Part shown: in pieces, positions 34,970 through 46,389 of the stretch
How the letters are laid out: every line of letters begins with the position of its first letter
Position numbering within the stretch: position 1 is the stretch's first letter
Source: Ricinus communis
Lineage: Eukaryota; Streptophyta; Magnoliopsida; Malpighiales; Euphorbiaceae
Length of the DNA stretch: 64,000 nucleotides
Direction of reading: 5' to 3'
Assembly: GCF_019578655.1 (NCBI RefSeq)
Contig: NC_063262.1
Span: forward strand, 15,197,582 to 15,261,581
Made by a program: the position numbers and the translations under genes
The notes under the pieces: generated by a model
What the model was told of the DNA's origin: nothing
Databases searched by the model: none
The model's input: the letters and a program-made list of their open reading frames with translations, nothing else

Positions 34970-35300
34970 ACAGTCGCGCTTCTTGCATCGCGAACATGAT
35001 TACGAAACTTGAAATATCCCCGCTATTTGACATTGCGAAGGGAGATTAGCTACTTCAAACATATCTGTTGGCAGTTTGTAACAGTTACAAGACAACATGA
35101 AAAGGGCAGTCGTGCTTTATGGGTAGCGGTCGTGATTTTGAGCTTCCGAATTCCAAGGGCAATTGCCTCAGGATCATTAATTTTTGCGGTCATGCTTCTG
35201 ATGGGTGTAGTCGCGCTTTTGATCTTTAAGACTCAAGATGCTACTACCTTAGAATTCTTGATTTTCACAGTTGTGCTTCTGATGGGCATGGTCGCGCTTC
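34970..35300 (+). repeat. Dispersed short repeat with TCGCGCTT core (probable retroelement LTR segment)
   Basis: Variants of GTCGCGCTTCT recur near 34971, 35109, 35149, 35189, 35210, 35270 and 35291. The longer phrase GCTTCTGATGGG occurs at 35193 and 35275, followed in each case by a further GTCGCGCTT. The bases that vary are mostly C/T or G/A at CpG. This resembles motif clusters in the other LTRs of the window, but no LTR terminus was found. Confidence 0.45.
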
Positions 35301-35933
35301 TTAGGCAGACTGACTTTTGAGAGAATTTGTTTAATCTCCTATAGAAGAATAATACTTGATAGATCATTTGTATTAGGCTCAATTTGAGTGTCAAGATTAA
35401 AATTGAAGATTTTAGTCTTATGATTAAACAACTAGGCCAACAATCTTGTATTTTTCTTTTTGACAAACAAATTGAGTTAAGGAGATAAAAAAAGAAACGT
35501 TGCAAGTATAATGTTGTGAGAGAAGTATTTGCTCCCCTTTAGAGATTGCAATTACCATTTAGATATCTTAACATTATTTCTCCTCCTTAGATATATCTCT
35601 TTAATTCAGTCTTTCTCCCCCATTAGTCTAAGAAACTCACTTTTCTCTTAAAATTTTACAATTTGGATTAATCAGCTTTAACTCATCTTTCTCCCCCCTA
35701 GTCAAGATTAAAAAGGAGAGGAGCAAGTAATAAAAAAATACATAATAGATAACAGATAAAAAAAGAATCAAGAAAATCAAAGACATGTATCATTAAGTTT
35801 TGAAATATGGGAGATACCAAAGATGTAGGATGCTAACATTACAAAAGCCTGAGAATAAGGAAAATGAAAAAGAAACAAAGAAAACGTGAATTAGAAAAAT
35901 ATAAAATGCATGAGATGAAATGAATGAATGACC

Positions 35934-37102
35934 TTAAAGATCCTTAGAACCACTAAACTCTTTTTCATCTTCATCTTCTTCTTCATCACTATCCTCATCC
36001 TCGAAAAAGTCTTCAAGAATTTGGATGAAAGGGAGGATGATATGATGCCTATGTATCTCAATGAGATCTTCATGAATATGCTTGAGAAGCCTATAAAGTT
36101 TTTCAATTTTCTTAGCTTGCTTGGTCATGAAGATCAATGTTTTATCCCTTAAGGTGATACATCCTTAAGGGACACCCGTCTCTTATTCCACCATTGCCTC
36201 CTTATTAGGAATTTTCTCTATTTCTTCTTCCTCTTGCCCTTCAATGTTCAACCTTGCCCTCTTTTTCATCCTTGCTTGCTCCATAGTAAAGATAACACTA
36301 ACATCCAAGATGGTTTCATAAGAATCATCCTCCACTTTCTTGATGACTTTGGAGCAAAGAAAATATTAGAGGGTGATGTAGTTAAAACTCCAAGGTAGAG
36401 GGTGTTTTAAGTGAGCTAGATTAGAAGAGGTAAAGAGTTTAAAGTAGTTAGCAATCATGGATACATAAAATGAGATTAAAATGCATCCATGGGAAGATTT
36501 GGCTAAGTGGACAAAGTAATCAATGAGAAAATATAATAGTTAAGTCGGTCTATTGTTGATCATAAAATAGAGAATGCATAGATCTTCTTATATAATTTTC
36601 TCATTCCCATCACACCTTTCATGAAGAGTGAGGGTGATGATTCGATGAAGGATCCAATGAAAAAGGGATTTTATATGTTTGGCATTTGAGTTCTTATCAA
36701 GTTTGATTTTTATAGAAATGGTTTTCCAAAATTGAACAAGGCTTACCTTTAAATCACCAAGAGTCGTGATGCCATTAGATTGAAAGTTGAAGATGTTCCC
36801 AAAATCAACCCTTGTGAGAGTACTTTTGCCCAAACATATTGAAGGTTATTCCAAAGTATCCCAAATCTCCACATGCCTCTTACTTACTTCCAAAGAACTA
36901 AAAAATCCTAAAGTTAGTTCTTTACAACCATCAACATTTGGGTAGACTAATCTATCCATTTGAATGTTGTTAAGTTGCTTTCGGATATCTTCATACAACC
37001 CTAACTTTCAAAAATCCACATTGAGAAGGGTCTAGATGCTTCAAACTTCTTCTTTGCTAGAGCCTTGTACTTGGTTCTAGCCTCTTGGGAGATCCTTTTC
37101 AT
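35934..37102 (-). pseudogene. Decayed plant-transposon-type ORF (retroelement accessory protein)
   Basis: Read on the minus strand from an ATG at 37102 (MKRISQEARTKYKALAKKKF), one frame change follows before the block at 36833, after which a single frame of 300 codons runs to 35934. It includes LTRVDFGNIFNFQSNGITTL, FHWILHRIITLTLHERCD and an acidic C-terminus (EDFFEDEDSDEEEDEDEKE). The order resembles the putative plant transposon protein domain found in Athila-like and other LTR elements. Five in-frame stops after 36588 are all TAA and each differs from CAA by one C-to-T change. The element that carried it is not otherwise recognisable. Confidence 0.5.
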
Positions 37103-37493
37103 TATTGTTAAAACATTAAGGGAGGATGCTAAAGTATCTTGATCTTATGCTATTCCTTTCCCGTTCGAGTCCTGAGCAGTGGTATTTTACTTAGGGACCA
37201 TTGATGATATGAGAGATGAAGAGAAAACGTGCTTAAAAAGATGGTTTAGATCTTCATGAACATGATTTACACTTAAATTGGAAAATATTAACTTGTTTAC
37301 TTTAATCTGCTTTAAGAGTTTATGGCATGCACGTCGGGACTACTATCCCTTGTTGATAGTAAGCCTAGGCTCAAAATCCTAGGGAAGAAAGACTCACCTC
37401 AAACCATGAGTAGGAGAAACAAGGTCGAAAGGATGCTTGTATAGTATATTATAAATTTCTCTATGATTGCTAACCCTTTAATCTTTGTGCATC

Positions 37494-38992
37494 TGATGAG
37501 TATAGTTTTACACATATTTGCTTGCATATTATTGCGTATGTTCTTAGCAATTATTGTGCTTTTATTCCCAGATCACCCGTGTTTTGTGTTCTTTTGCATT
37601 TCAGGAACATTTATAGGACCATCATCGGTGTTTAAGCAATTATAGATCAATACGTGCGGAAACGGATGAGAATTCATCAAGATCGGACAAGAGCCCGCGT
37701 TGCATACATTGAGCACGGCCTGAGTCAAGGCCGTCGCACACTGGACTCGGCCGTGACTAACCATCGAAACTTGGTCTTCAAAATAATGGTTTGAGCACGG
37801 TTTCCGTAGCCACCATGGCTTCCAGCACGGCCCGTGATGGCCAGCACGGGGAGCAACACGGTCATGGTGAAACCCTAGTTGGTGAGATTCACAGTCTCAG
37901 CATGGCATGGACTCCGGCCGTGCTGACCAGCATGGCCTTGAACACGGCCGTGCTGAGTTAAATATATAAGAAAAAATGAATTTTTCTTAAGGGAGAGAGG
38001 GGAAGAAGTGACCTAGAGCCCTGGCGGCTGGTTCGATTTTTGCACAGTACTGAGTGCAAGAGAGAGTTGCGGGGAGTAAGAATCCCGGAATCGCAAGGTT
38101 CCGAGTGCAAAACAGTAGTGGAAGCAATTCAAGAGGCAGTTTGGGAGATTAATCAAAGTGTAGATCCAGATTTGGAGCTGTTCATCCAATTCGAGAGAAA
38201 AGGGTGTACATGTTTTATTTTCATTATTCTTTCATTGTAATTGATTTCCTAGATTGTTTTAAACATGAACATGTTTAGCTAGACTGACTTAATCCATTGG
38301 GATTTCTTTACTATGTTGGCTTGATATTATATTGTTGGATTGTTTGAGTTGGTTTTGTATTCTTCTTGTTTTCAGTATTAATAAGATTATGCATTATTCA
38401 TGAGACGTTGTGAATTGTGATGTTTAGATTGCTTTATGAGATTGAGAAATCCGTTTGGCAATTGGAATTTTGAATAACAAGAACTGGTTAATAATCGCTT
38501 AGAGATAAGGATAATTAACTAGCCGAATTAAGAATTAACAAAGCTTAATAGAGGCGGATTAAAGCTTAATGCTAATTTAAGAATCAATCGTTAGGAAGAG
38601 ATTCCAACTTTAGGTTATTAGGTTTAGGAATTCGGTTATCTCGAGAGAGAAACCGAATTGATTAAGAATTCACGGGTAGCATAATTAGACTCACTGATCC
38701 TTTATCTTTTGTTTGATTGCCAACTAGTTTAGATTCCCTTTGGGTTTGTCTTCTTGTCTTGATTATTTCACTTATCAATTACTCCTGCATCTCCCTTAGG
38801 ACTTAGCTTGTAGTTAATAGTTAGTTTAGAATTTATTCATCATCCATTTTAGGTTAATATAACAAAGAACAAAGGAGTAACTCTGGGCTTTCGCTTTCCC
38901 GAGGAATACGACCTTGATACTCGCCATTAGTGCTAGACTGCATCGATAGGTACACTGCCTTAGATTGTAGCTAACACGAGTAGCAACCATCA
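37494..38992 (+). mobile_element. 5' LTR of the non-autonomous Athila element, copy 2
   Basis: The LTR runs from TGATGAGTATAG to AACCATCA (1499 bp) and is followed by a good primer-binding site. The part from 38361 matches the split LTR fragment at 7084-7601 and 17057-17178. U3 holds a cluster of CACGGCCGTG-like palindromes (37700-37955), followed by TATA (AAATATATAAG, 37960-37970). The left terminus is inferred from the TG and from the element's direction, without a second full copy to confirm it. Confidence 0.7.
37705..37970 (+). promoter_or_regulatory. CACGGCCGTG palindrome cluster and TATA box in the Athila LTR
   Basis: Motifs include GCACGGCCTG near 37713, CAGCACGGCCCGTG near 37830, CCGGCCGTGCTG near 37914 and AACACGGCCGTGCTG at 37941-37955. 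The last contains the perfect palindrome CACGGCCGTG (37943-37952), ending only a few bases before the TATA box. Placement in U3 fits a transcriptional role, which is inferred. Confidence 0.5.
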
Positions 38993-38998
38993 AGTTTT

Positions 38999-39016
38999 TG
39001 GCGCCGTTGCCGGGGA
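38999..39016 (+). other. Primer-binding site of non-autonomous Athila copy 2
   Basis: TGGCGCCGTTGCCGGGGA starts six bases after the LTR end CATCA. This is the form of site conserved in Athila-type elements. Confidence 0.85.
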
Positions 39017-39182
39017 ATTGTTTGAAAACTAGAGTGAAATTTGCTATTTGTTAATTTAGCCATTTTTTTTCTTTCTTATTATTTTATGATTTTTTTTATT
39101 TGTTTATTTATTTTATTTTATTTGTACATATTTATTTAGCTTAAGTTTATGATTCAGATAGTGAATGATAAGGAGGTTCAAT

Positions 39183-40560
39183 GCTAAACCCAAAATCTTT
39201 GTATGACGCATTGGAAAATGAGAATAGGAACCAAGAGAGTGCTAAAAATTGGGATGCCCGTGCATCTTTAGATGCTCGGGTGGAATAGTTTTGCAGGGCT
39301 ACCAATCAACTCTCTTCTCCTATCCTTTCATCTCAAGTCTTTTGTGAATTTTGTTGTGGTTTACATATGTGTAATGATTGTCCATTGTATAGTGATGTTG
39401 CTCATTGTTCTTATAACTGTGAACAGGTGAATTATACGGGAAGTTGGCCAAGTGACTCGTATGGAAGCACCTATAATCAAGAGTGGAGTACTCATTCACC
39501 CTTTGGATGGAGCTTAGATGGCCAAGAACCACTAGGAATTCAGCAACTACATCAAGAAATTTAATGTTGCACCTTCAACTCAAGATGAAGAGTTAGTGTC
39601 GGAGGAGAGCCGATGATGAGGTTCATAACAAGTCTTAAGGAAAGATTCCAACAAACAGAGAGGATACTTGAAGATCAACAAGCCTCGATTAACAACATAG
39701 AGCATCAAGTAGGCTTAATCTTCAAGTTACTAGCGGAAGAGCAATTGAGAACTCTATCAAACGCTACTGAATCCGAGGAACATTTGAGCGCCATCACTTT
39801 GCGTTCAAGTGAGAATTTTTTTGGTTTATCTATTATGTTTGACGATGATGCTTATGTGCAGGACGACTCTTTGAACATGGAGATAGAACCAGAAAAGGAA
39901 GAGGCAAACATGATCCCTCTGAAAGACTATCAACAGGAATGTACAGTTGATGATGTTGAGTTGCAGTTAGAGGAATTGTTGGTAGATTTTCCACAAGTCC
40001 CTTCGATGATGGAAGATGAGCACGAGTTATCCAATGAAGAAGTCTTGGAGGAGCTCGAGTTTCTTCTAGCAAGTGAACCAAGCCAGGGACTGAAGAAAAC
40101 CATCGACACTCCTGAAGAGATTGCCCAACCATCGATCCTTCCAATTGTTGAAACTCTAGCTTTCAAATTGGAAGAGCCCCTAGAGCATCATGACTACGTG
40201 CAAATATATGAGGAGCGAGTTTTGCCCATCATACTGGCAGCTTGCTTGACTGTCGGGAAGAGGAAGTTGACGATTATCCCTCTAAGCGGATATTTGAAGC
40301 CATTTGCTTGGAAGAAGGATGGATGGTCGCCAATCCCCACCATTTGCCTTTCACCATGAGTCCAGCTAAGAAGACTCATCACATAAAAAAGAAGCGCTTT
40401 TGGGAGGCACCCCAAACTTTATCTTTAATCTTTAATGTTTTAACCTTTTGTTTTGAAACATTTTATTAGTTTTAGTTTTCATATTTTCAGTTTTAATTTT
40501 ATTTCTTTATTTTATTATTTTCAGATTCTACCGAGGAGGCACTGAATTTCCACAACATCA
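39183..40560 (+). mobile_element. Internal region of non-autonomous Athila element, copy 2 (right end truncated)
   Basis: From ATG at 39183 (MLNPKSLYDALENENRNQES) it follows the same path as copy 1, including the post-pol motif GCGCTTTTGGGAGGCACC at 40394-40411. Then it diverges and is replaced by Tat-type sequence somewhere between about 40560 and 40620. The downstream ORF1-like frame and 3' LTR present or expected in copy 1 are absent. Confidence 0.7.
39613..40359 (+). CDS. Athila-derived gag/linker ORF of the non-autonomous element (intact 248 codons)
   Basis: This is the uninterrupted version of the frame broken in copy 1. It has a coiled-coil-like start (RFQQTERILEDQQASINNIE), the gag-protease boundary (LLAEEQLRTLSNATESEEHL, AITLRSS), an acidic stretch with EEVLEELEFLLASEPS, and a linker (EEPLEHHDYVQIYEERVLPI, PFAWKKDGWSPIPTICLSP) that resembles the run-up to Athila RT. 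It then stops. The N-terminal gag part (39183-39565) with CEFCCGLHMCNDCPLYSD is separated by two stops and a frame change. No catalytic domain is present. It may encode nothing functional. Its survival in two copies suggests the deletion derivative was amplified as such. Confidence 0.55.
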   Translation: MMRFITSLKERFQQTERILEDQQASINNIEHQVGLIFKLLAEEQLRTLSNATESEEHLSAITLRSSENFFGLSIMFDDDAYVQDDSLNMEIEPEKEEANMIPLKDYQQECTVDDVELQLEELLVDFPQVPSMMEDEHELSNEEVLEELEFLLASEPSQGLKKTIDTPEEIAQPSILPIVETLAFKLEEPLEHHDYVQIYEERVLPIILAACLTVGKRKLTIIPLSGYLKPFAWKKDGWSPIPTICLSP

Positions 40561-40842
40561 GCCTCGATGGATGATCAGGGCAGTCCCCTAGATCTTTTTA
40601 TTTTTCTGCATTTATTTACTTTATTTTTCATACATGTCATGCACTTGGATTGTATTGCCTTTGTTCTCTGAGTTGAGCATTCCATGCATCTCATGCATCA
40701 CACTAACTCTTTATTTTGAAGCCATATAGATACTCCTTTGAGTTGGAAAGGAAAAAAGAGCGGTAGGTTGGAAAGGATACCAACTTCATCAAAGATCTAG
40801 TCTGTGTTAAAGTACCTCGAGAGACCAAGGCATTAAGCTTTT

Positions 40843-42470
40843 GTGACCGAGACTGAAGCTATACTTGAAATGGCCAACGAGAGAGCTAATGAGCAAGACG
40901 TCGAAATCTTCAAAAAGGTTGTCATCGATGATCTAAGGGGTATGATTCGGAAGGAGATCCAACAACTTTTGGCTGGGATAGCTGCAAAAATCAAGCCCCA
41001 CCTCCTGCTCCAGTTGCACTTGTTATCTACTACGATAGCTAACCCTCCTACTATTATTGACCCAACTGTTGTCGCTGCTAAAACTACTGCTGCTGCCGTA
41101 GCTGCCACTGTTGCCAATGCTGAAGACCCTGCTAGGAAGGGAGTGCCTCACAATTTTCAGGATTTCGATGAGTTTGTGCTAGACCATGCTAAGAGAGAGA
41201 CTGCCCTTGCCACTAATGAGGTTGTGAATGGCTTGAGTGCAAGGCTTGACAAGATGCAAGGGATGCTGAAAATCAAAAGGTTAGACACGATCTATGATTT
41301 TGATGAGTTAGTTTTGACAGGTGAAGACAAGCTACCTACGAAGTTCAGAATTCTAGAGATGGACAAGTTCAATAGAACTAGTGATCTAAAAGTTTATCTT
41401 AAGTAGTATGCTGCTATTATAGGAACTTCTGAACTGAGTAAGATCCAAGTTGTAAAGTTGTTTGTATTGTCCTTAAAAGGACTTACTGTAAACTGGTACC
41501 ATAGGCTAGAAAAGTCTGCTAAAGCTGAATGGTGGGATTTATGTAATTCCTTTGTTGAATAATAAAACTACAACACTCATTTGGAAGTGTCAATAAGGGA
41601 TCTTGAGTCCACTAAGCAAAAACTGAATGAGTTCTTCTCTAATTTCTTGACTAGGTGGAGGAATAAGGATGGGTTGATGAAGAACAAGCCATCTAAAAAG
41701 GACCAAGTTCGTATGGTAGTTCAAAATATTCTTCTAGCTTGGGTTGAGAGGCTCCAAATAATGAACTCGTAAACTTTCTTAAACTTATATGATGATGGGC
41801 TTCAGGTTGAAAAAGTCAAGAATGAAAAAAGGATGAATGTGCGAACTGGTGGGAGGCTGAATTATCAGACTAGAAGGAGCAGAACTCTTGATGTGAGTAC
41901 TGTTCAACAACCAATGAGGTTCTTTAATTTCAAGCATCCTCTTTCGAAGATTTTCAAAAGGCTGGTACAAAATGGCTTGCCCTAACCCACTACTTTCAAA
42001 ACCTTCTGAACTCTAATGCACCCAGATATAAACCCAACACCTACTGCAAATTCCACCAAGCACCCAGACACCATATAGACAACTATATCCACCTCAAAGA
42101 CCTCATCAATGCTGAAAAGCTAACCGACTTGACCAGCCCAGCATCAAAAGAAAACCCTCTGCCTCGCTACAATAACAGAGCACCCTAAACTAAGTATCCA
42201 TGATCACCCCTGACTTTAGTGAAGAGGAGGTCATGAATTCCTTCCAAGAAATACCCCTACCTTCATCAAGTTGAGGGCACTATTATCTGTGGTGTTCCAA
42301 CATCTAGTAAGGAGTAGGAAACTCAAGCCTCTATCATCAAGAGTGGTCCTAACCCTTATAATAGTCAATATTGTGAGTATCACCAGACTTTCAGGCATGT
42401 GACAGATAAGTGCAATCATCTCAAGCATGAAATTCAAGACCTGATAAATTGTGGGGATTGGTGAGAGGAA
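40843..42470 (+). pseudogene. Tat/Ogre gag
   Basis: A first frame to 41406 includes AKRETALATNEVVNGLSARL and LPTKFRILEMDKFNRTSDLK. A TAG follows, then GLTVNWYHRLEKSAKAEWW and, at 41581-41772, VSIRDLESTKQKLNEFFSNF with LTRWRNK, the conserved gag core. A Cys/His segment (YCEYHQTFRHVTDKCNHLKH) lies at about 42369-42428 in another frame. Several stops and frameshifts are present. A likely start is the ATG at 40870; the leader before it matches the inverted copy. Confidence 0.75.
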
Positions 42471-42989
42471 CAACCTTCTCGGGATGAGTATGAACACCTA
42501 TTAGGGCATCCTTCGAGCAAATTTGACTTCAAAGTCTGTTATTCGAGGCCGACTTCAATTCTCATTCAAATTAAGGACATTGTGCCAAGTGGTTGAGGAT
42601 TGGATGAGAAATAAACATCTGGTGACTCTTGCCTTTTAGAAGTAAGAAAGGAGGGTGAAAAGAAGTCTGTTATGGCCATAGACATCTGGTACAGTTTCGA
42701 AGACGAGTGTGAAGTCTAAGACAGTGGTGCCAATGATATTTAGGCAGACAGTGACTCTAACAAAGAAGCTGAGCCAATAGGTGAAGATAATAACAAGGGG
42801 GTACAATAGATAAACCAAGTCGAAAAAGAATTGAAAGAAGAGGACAAGGGGCTGTTAGAAGAACTGAAGAAAAATAAGAAGACGACCGGCATTTGGGAGC
42901 TGTATATGCATTTAGAGGACCATAGACAGGCCCTAATTTAGATCTTGTCTAGCATCACCATAAGCACAACAACTACTCCATAGGAGATT

Positions 42990-43420
42990 ATCAAAACAGT
43001 AACTGAAAAGACTACCGGGATGATCACTTTCTTGGATGAGGACTTGCCATTAGAGGGAAGGGACCATAACAAGGCTCTTTATATTGTAGCTGAAGTGAAA
43101 GGAAAGAGGACCCCATGTATGATGGTAGATGATGGGTCAACCATCAATGTTTGTTCCTCTCACATACTTCCTAAACTGGAAATGATTGCGAAAGACTTGA
43201 ACCGTCTAGCATGGTCATAAGAGCCTATAACGAGATCAAAAGAGACGTGGAAGGGACATTCTTAGCGCTGGTAAAGACGAATCCCATAAAATCCTGGATC
43301 GAATTTATTGTCCTGGACATCCTAGTAACCTTTGCTTTATTATTGGGTAGGCTATGGTTTCATGCCCTAGGAGGAGTTATTTTCACTGTGCATCAGAATG
43401 TTAAATTTCTTCATGAATAA
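42990..43420 (+). pseudogene. Tat/Ogre aspartic protease
   Basis: The frame 43020-43220 contains FLDEDLPLEGRDHNKALYI and MMVDDGSTINVCSSHILPKL, with the active-site Asp in DDGS. A frameshift near 43215 leads to VIRAYNEIKRDVEGTF and LLLGRLWFHALGGVIFTVHQ, the C-terminal half with the second conserved Gly motif. It is located between gag and RT as usual. Confidence 0.75.
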
Positions 43421-44379
43421 GAGATAATCACCATTAACGCTGAAGGTGGCAAGGTCGTCTCAACTATTCAAGAAGTTGCTAAGAAGCTTGAGGCCCATAC
43501 TAGATTTCAGGTTACTGTCCTCTATAAGGAATATATGGATTTGAAAGTGGCAAGTATGTTTAAGAAGGAATATATGGATCTGAAGGTGGCAAGCATGTTC
43601 AAGAAGATGAACTTTATGCTTGGAATGGGGCTGGAGAAAAGTCAGTAAGGAATTGTAGAGTTGCTGGACTTCAAAGAAAAGAAGACCCAACATGGCTTAG
43701 GACACCATGAGCATAAAGATAAGGGTAGAACAAAAGGTAAGATTCTAAAAAATATTTTTGTCCAGGAGTTTAAGCCATATTCTAGGGACCTGAGCCTATT
43801 ACTCCAGTTGGAATTGAAGTGCTTGGATTTGAGATCTTAAAGAGTTTGATCATTGATAGGATGGTTGAACTAAGCATCAAGGATATCCGAAAGAAGGTCA
43901 CAACCAAGTTCGAAGAACTAAAGCTGGAGTAATTCATTCGCCTACCGGAGAATTTAAGTCCATAGGATTTAGCTACTCTACTTCAAGAAAATATCATTGA
44001 TGTACTCCATGAATAGACTGATGTAATAATGTCAGATCTTTATGAGGATGATGTCTCTTTTGCTTCTAAGATCAATGATATGACCTCTAATTTTGCTTAC
44101 TTATGTCATGCCTTTCCTGATGGTAGTGTATATTTTAATAATCATGACATGTGCATGTTTGACATAAATTCCATTCAAATTGATTCATTTAATTTAGGCA
44201 TAGGTGAAAATCCAAGGCATATTTCGATTTTCATGATATAACTCCTAAGGAGAGGAGAGAACTTGAAAAAGTAATAAAAAAGAGAAAATTAGTATTCACT
44301 TGGTCATATGATGGCATGCTAGGATTAAATAGAAAGATAGCAAAGCACCATATTCTGACCTATCTACACATCAAGCATA

Positions 44380-45640
44380 TCAAGTAGAAAGAGAAGGTTA
44401 AGACTGAAATAGGTAGAGAAGATTCAAGAAGAGGTCACCAAGCAGGTGAAAGCTAATTTCCTTAATATAGTTTACTATCCCGAATGGTTGGCAAATAATG
44501 TCTTTGTCCTGAAGAAGGATGGAAAAGTAAGGATGTACGTAGATTATTGGGACTTGAATAAAGCATACCATAAGGATGATTTTCCCCTTCCTCATATAGA
44601 TGTGATAGTCGATAGTGCAACCTCAAGTGCAATATATTCTTTCACTGATGGGTTCTTTGGATACAACTAGATCATGATGGCAATTATAGACAAGCTAAAG
44701 ACAACATTAATCACCGAATGTGATACATATTGCTACAACATTATGCCTTTTGGACTAAAGAATGCGAGGGAAACTTATCAGAGAGCAGCCACTATCTTAT
44801 TTCATGATATATTGCATAAGAAGGTGGAGGTATATGTAGACAATATGGTGGTTAAATTTGAATAAGGCAAGGGCACCTTCAAGCTCTTGATAGGTTTTTA
44901 GGACGAGTGGAAAGGTATAACATAAGGCTTAACCTAAAGAAGTGCGTGTTTGGAGTGACGTCAGGGAAGCTACTAGGTTATATAGTAAATCAATGATCGA
45001 TTCAAACAAGGTAAAGGCTACTCAGGAAATACCAACACTGAAGATAGAGAAAGAGGTTAGAGATTTCTAGGACGCCTACAGTATATCAGTAGTTTCATTT
45101 CCAAATTCACGATGGCTTGTGATCCTATCTTCAAGCTTTTAAGAAAATACCAACCTATTGTGCAGGATGAATATTATTAGAAAGCCTTCAACAGGATTAA
45201 AGAGTACCTGATGAAGCTGCTGATATTGAAGCCGTCTAAAGATGATAAACTGTTGATTCTCTACTTGGCCTTAAAATATGAAGCTATGGGAGCAATGGTG
45301 GTGCAATGTGGGCCCAATGAAATGGAATATATGGTCTACTACCTCAGCAAGAAGTTGTTGCCTTATGAGTCGAAATATAATCTCGTAGAGAAGACTTGCT
45401 TGGCTATGATATGGGCTACGAGAAAATTGAGAAACTATTTCCAATCTTATAGGGTATAGGCAATTTTAAAGTTAGACGCATTAAGGTATCTATCCGAAGC
45501 TCCATATCTTACAGGAAAGCTGGCCAGATGGTTAATGCTCCTGACAGAATTTGACATCGAGTACGTCACTAAGAAGGTAGTCAAGGGAAAAGCTATGGTA
45601 AAATTCTTAGCTCATAGTGCAATAGAGAGAGATGACCCTT
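44380..45640 (+). pseudogene. Tat/Ogre reverse transcriptase and first RNase H
   Basis: RT motifs are YPEWLANNVFVLKKDGKVRM, VDYWDLNKAYHKDDFPLPHI, SFTDGFFGYN, YCYNIMPFGLKNARETYQRA and YVDNMVVK. The catalytic YxDD is YVDN (44833-44844), so the second Asp is Asn. The thumb is in another frame (KCVFGVTSGKLLGYIV near 44940). RNase H follows with GAMVVQ, MVYYLSKKLLPYESKYNLVE, CLAMIWATRKLRNYF and LLTEFDIEYVTKK. Stops include TAG near 44669 and TAA near 44863. It could not support reverse transcription itself. Confidence 0.85.
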
Positions 45641-45679
45641 GAGATTTGAGTTTCCTGATAAGAATCTAGGGGCATCAAG

Positions 45680-46075
45680 ATTCAAGAATTGAAAGATGTA
45701 CTTTGATAGAGCGGTAAATGCAAGAGGTGCAGGTTTTGGAGTAGTTTTAATTACGCCTAAGGGAGAAATGTTGCTAATGGCCCAATAGTTGGATTTTAAG
45801 GTAACAAATAACATGGTTAAGTACGAAGCATGTTTATATGGATTAAAAGCGACCATGGTAGTAGGAGCGAAGTAGCTGATGACTATAGGGATTCTATTCT
45901 AGTAATTCTGCAAGCCATCAAAGAATGAGAAGTAAAGGAAGAAACACTGAAACCATATGTAAGCTATCTCAAGACTTTAGTTTATAAGTTTTTCAAGTGT
46001 TGATTTATACGCTTGCACAGAGATGAGAACCAGATGGCAGATGCATTTGGCCACTCTTTCGTCTATGTGGGACAA
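45680..46075 (+). pseudogene. Second (archaeal-type) RNase H of the Tat lineage
   Basis: The frame reads MYFDRAVNARGAGFGVVLIT and VTNNMVKYEACLYGLKATM, with the spacing of the acidic residues seen in the extra RNase H domain that Tat/Ogre elements carry after the retroviral-type one. The end (RDENQMADAF) resembles the ADALA-type terminus. Stops are present near 45789 and 45875. Confidence 0.65.
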
Positions 46076-46099
46076 CCCCGCATAGCTCCCGATGAAGAA

Positions 46100-46389
46100 A
46101 TTAGTGATTATGATGTCTAAAATGCCTTGCTATTATAGCGAGCGGATAATGGAAGTCTAAATAGGACTAGAGGAGAAGCCTTGGTTTTACGACTTGCAGA
46201 AGTTTATAAAAGGCAAGGAGTATCCCGAAGAGCATCTACAAGGGACAAGTACGCTCTGCGAATCCAAGCCAAGAACTACATTAGCCACAACGGAGTATTA
46301 TATAAAAGAATGTATTTGGGTATCCAGCTTAGATGTTTGACTAAAGGGTGGCTAGCTCGGATAATGGATGTCCACGACGGAGTGTTAGC
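46100..46389 (+). pseudogene. Start of Tat/Ogre integrase, truncated at an inverted junction
   Basis: The open frame from 46181 reads RAKNYISHNGVLYKRMYLGI and QLRCLTKGWLARIMDVHDGV, the region before the integrase zinc-binding His. Homology stops at VHDGVLA (about 46389). The next bases match the reverse complement of Tat gag. The catalytic core is therefore absent. Confidence 0.7.

Larger units (their letters stand above)
40610..46389 (+). mobile_element. Tat/Ogre-lineage Ty3/gypsy element, plus strand, both ends missing
   Basis: From about 40610 the sequence matches, in inverted orientation, the leader of the second Tat fragment (47240-47005), then continues into gag, protease, RT, RNase H, a second RNase H and the beginning of integrase. 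The second RNase H marks the Tat lineage. It has no LTR or primer-binding site on the left, where it adjoins Athila sequence, and ends in integrase at 46389, where an inverted Tat gag begins. The coding is littered with stops. Confidence 0.85.

Noticed and set aside
34831..35505. Overlapping ORFs on both strands around the TCGCGCTT repeats
   Set aside because: The translations follow the repeat rather than a protein pattern; better explained as LTR-like DNA.
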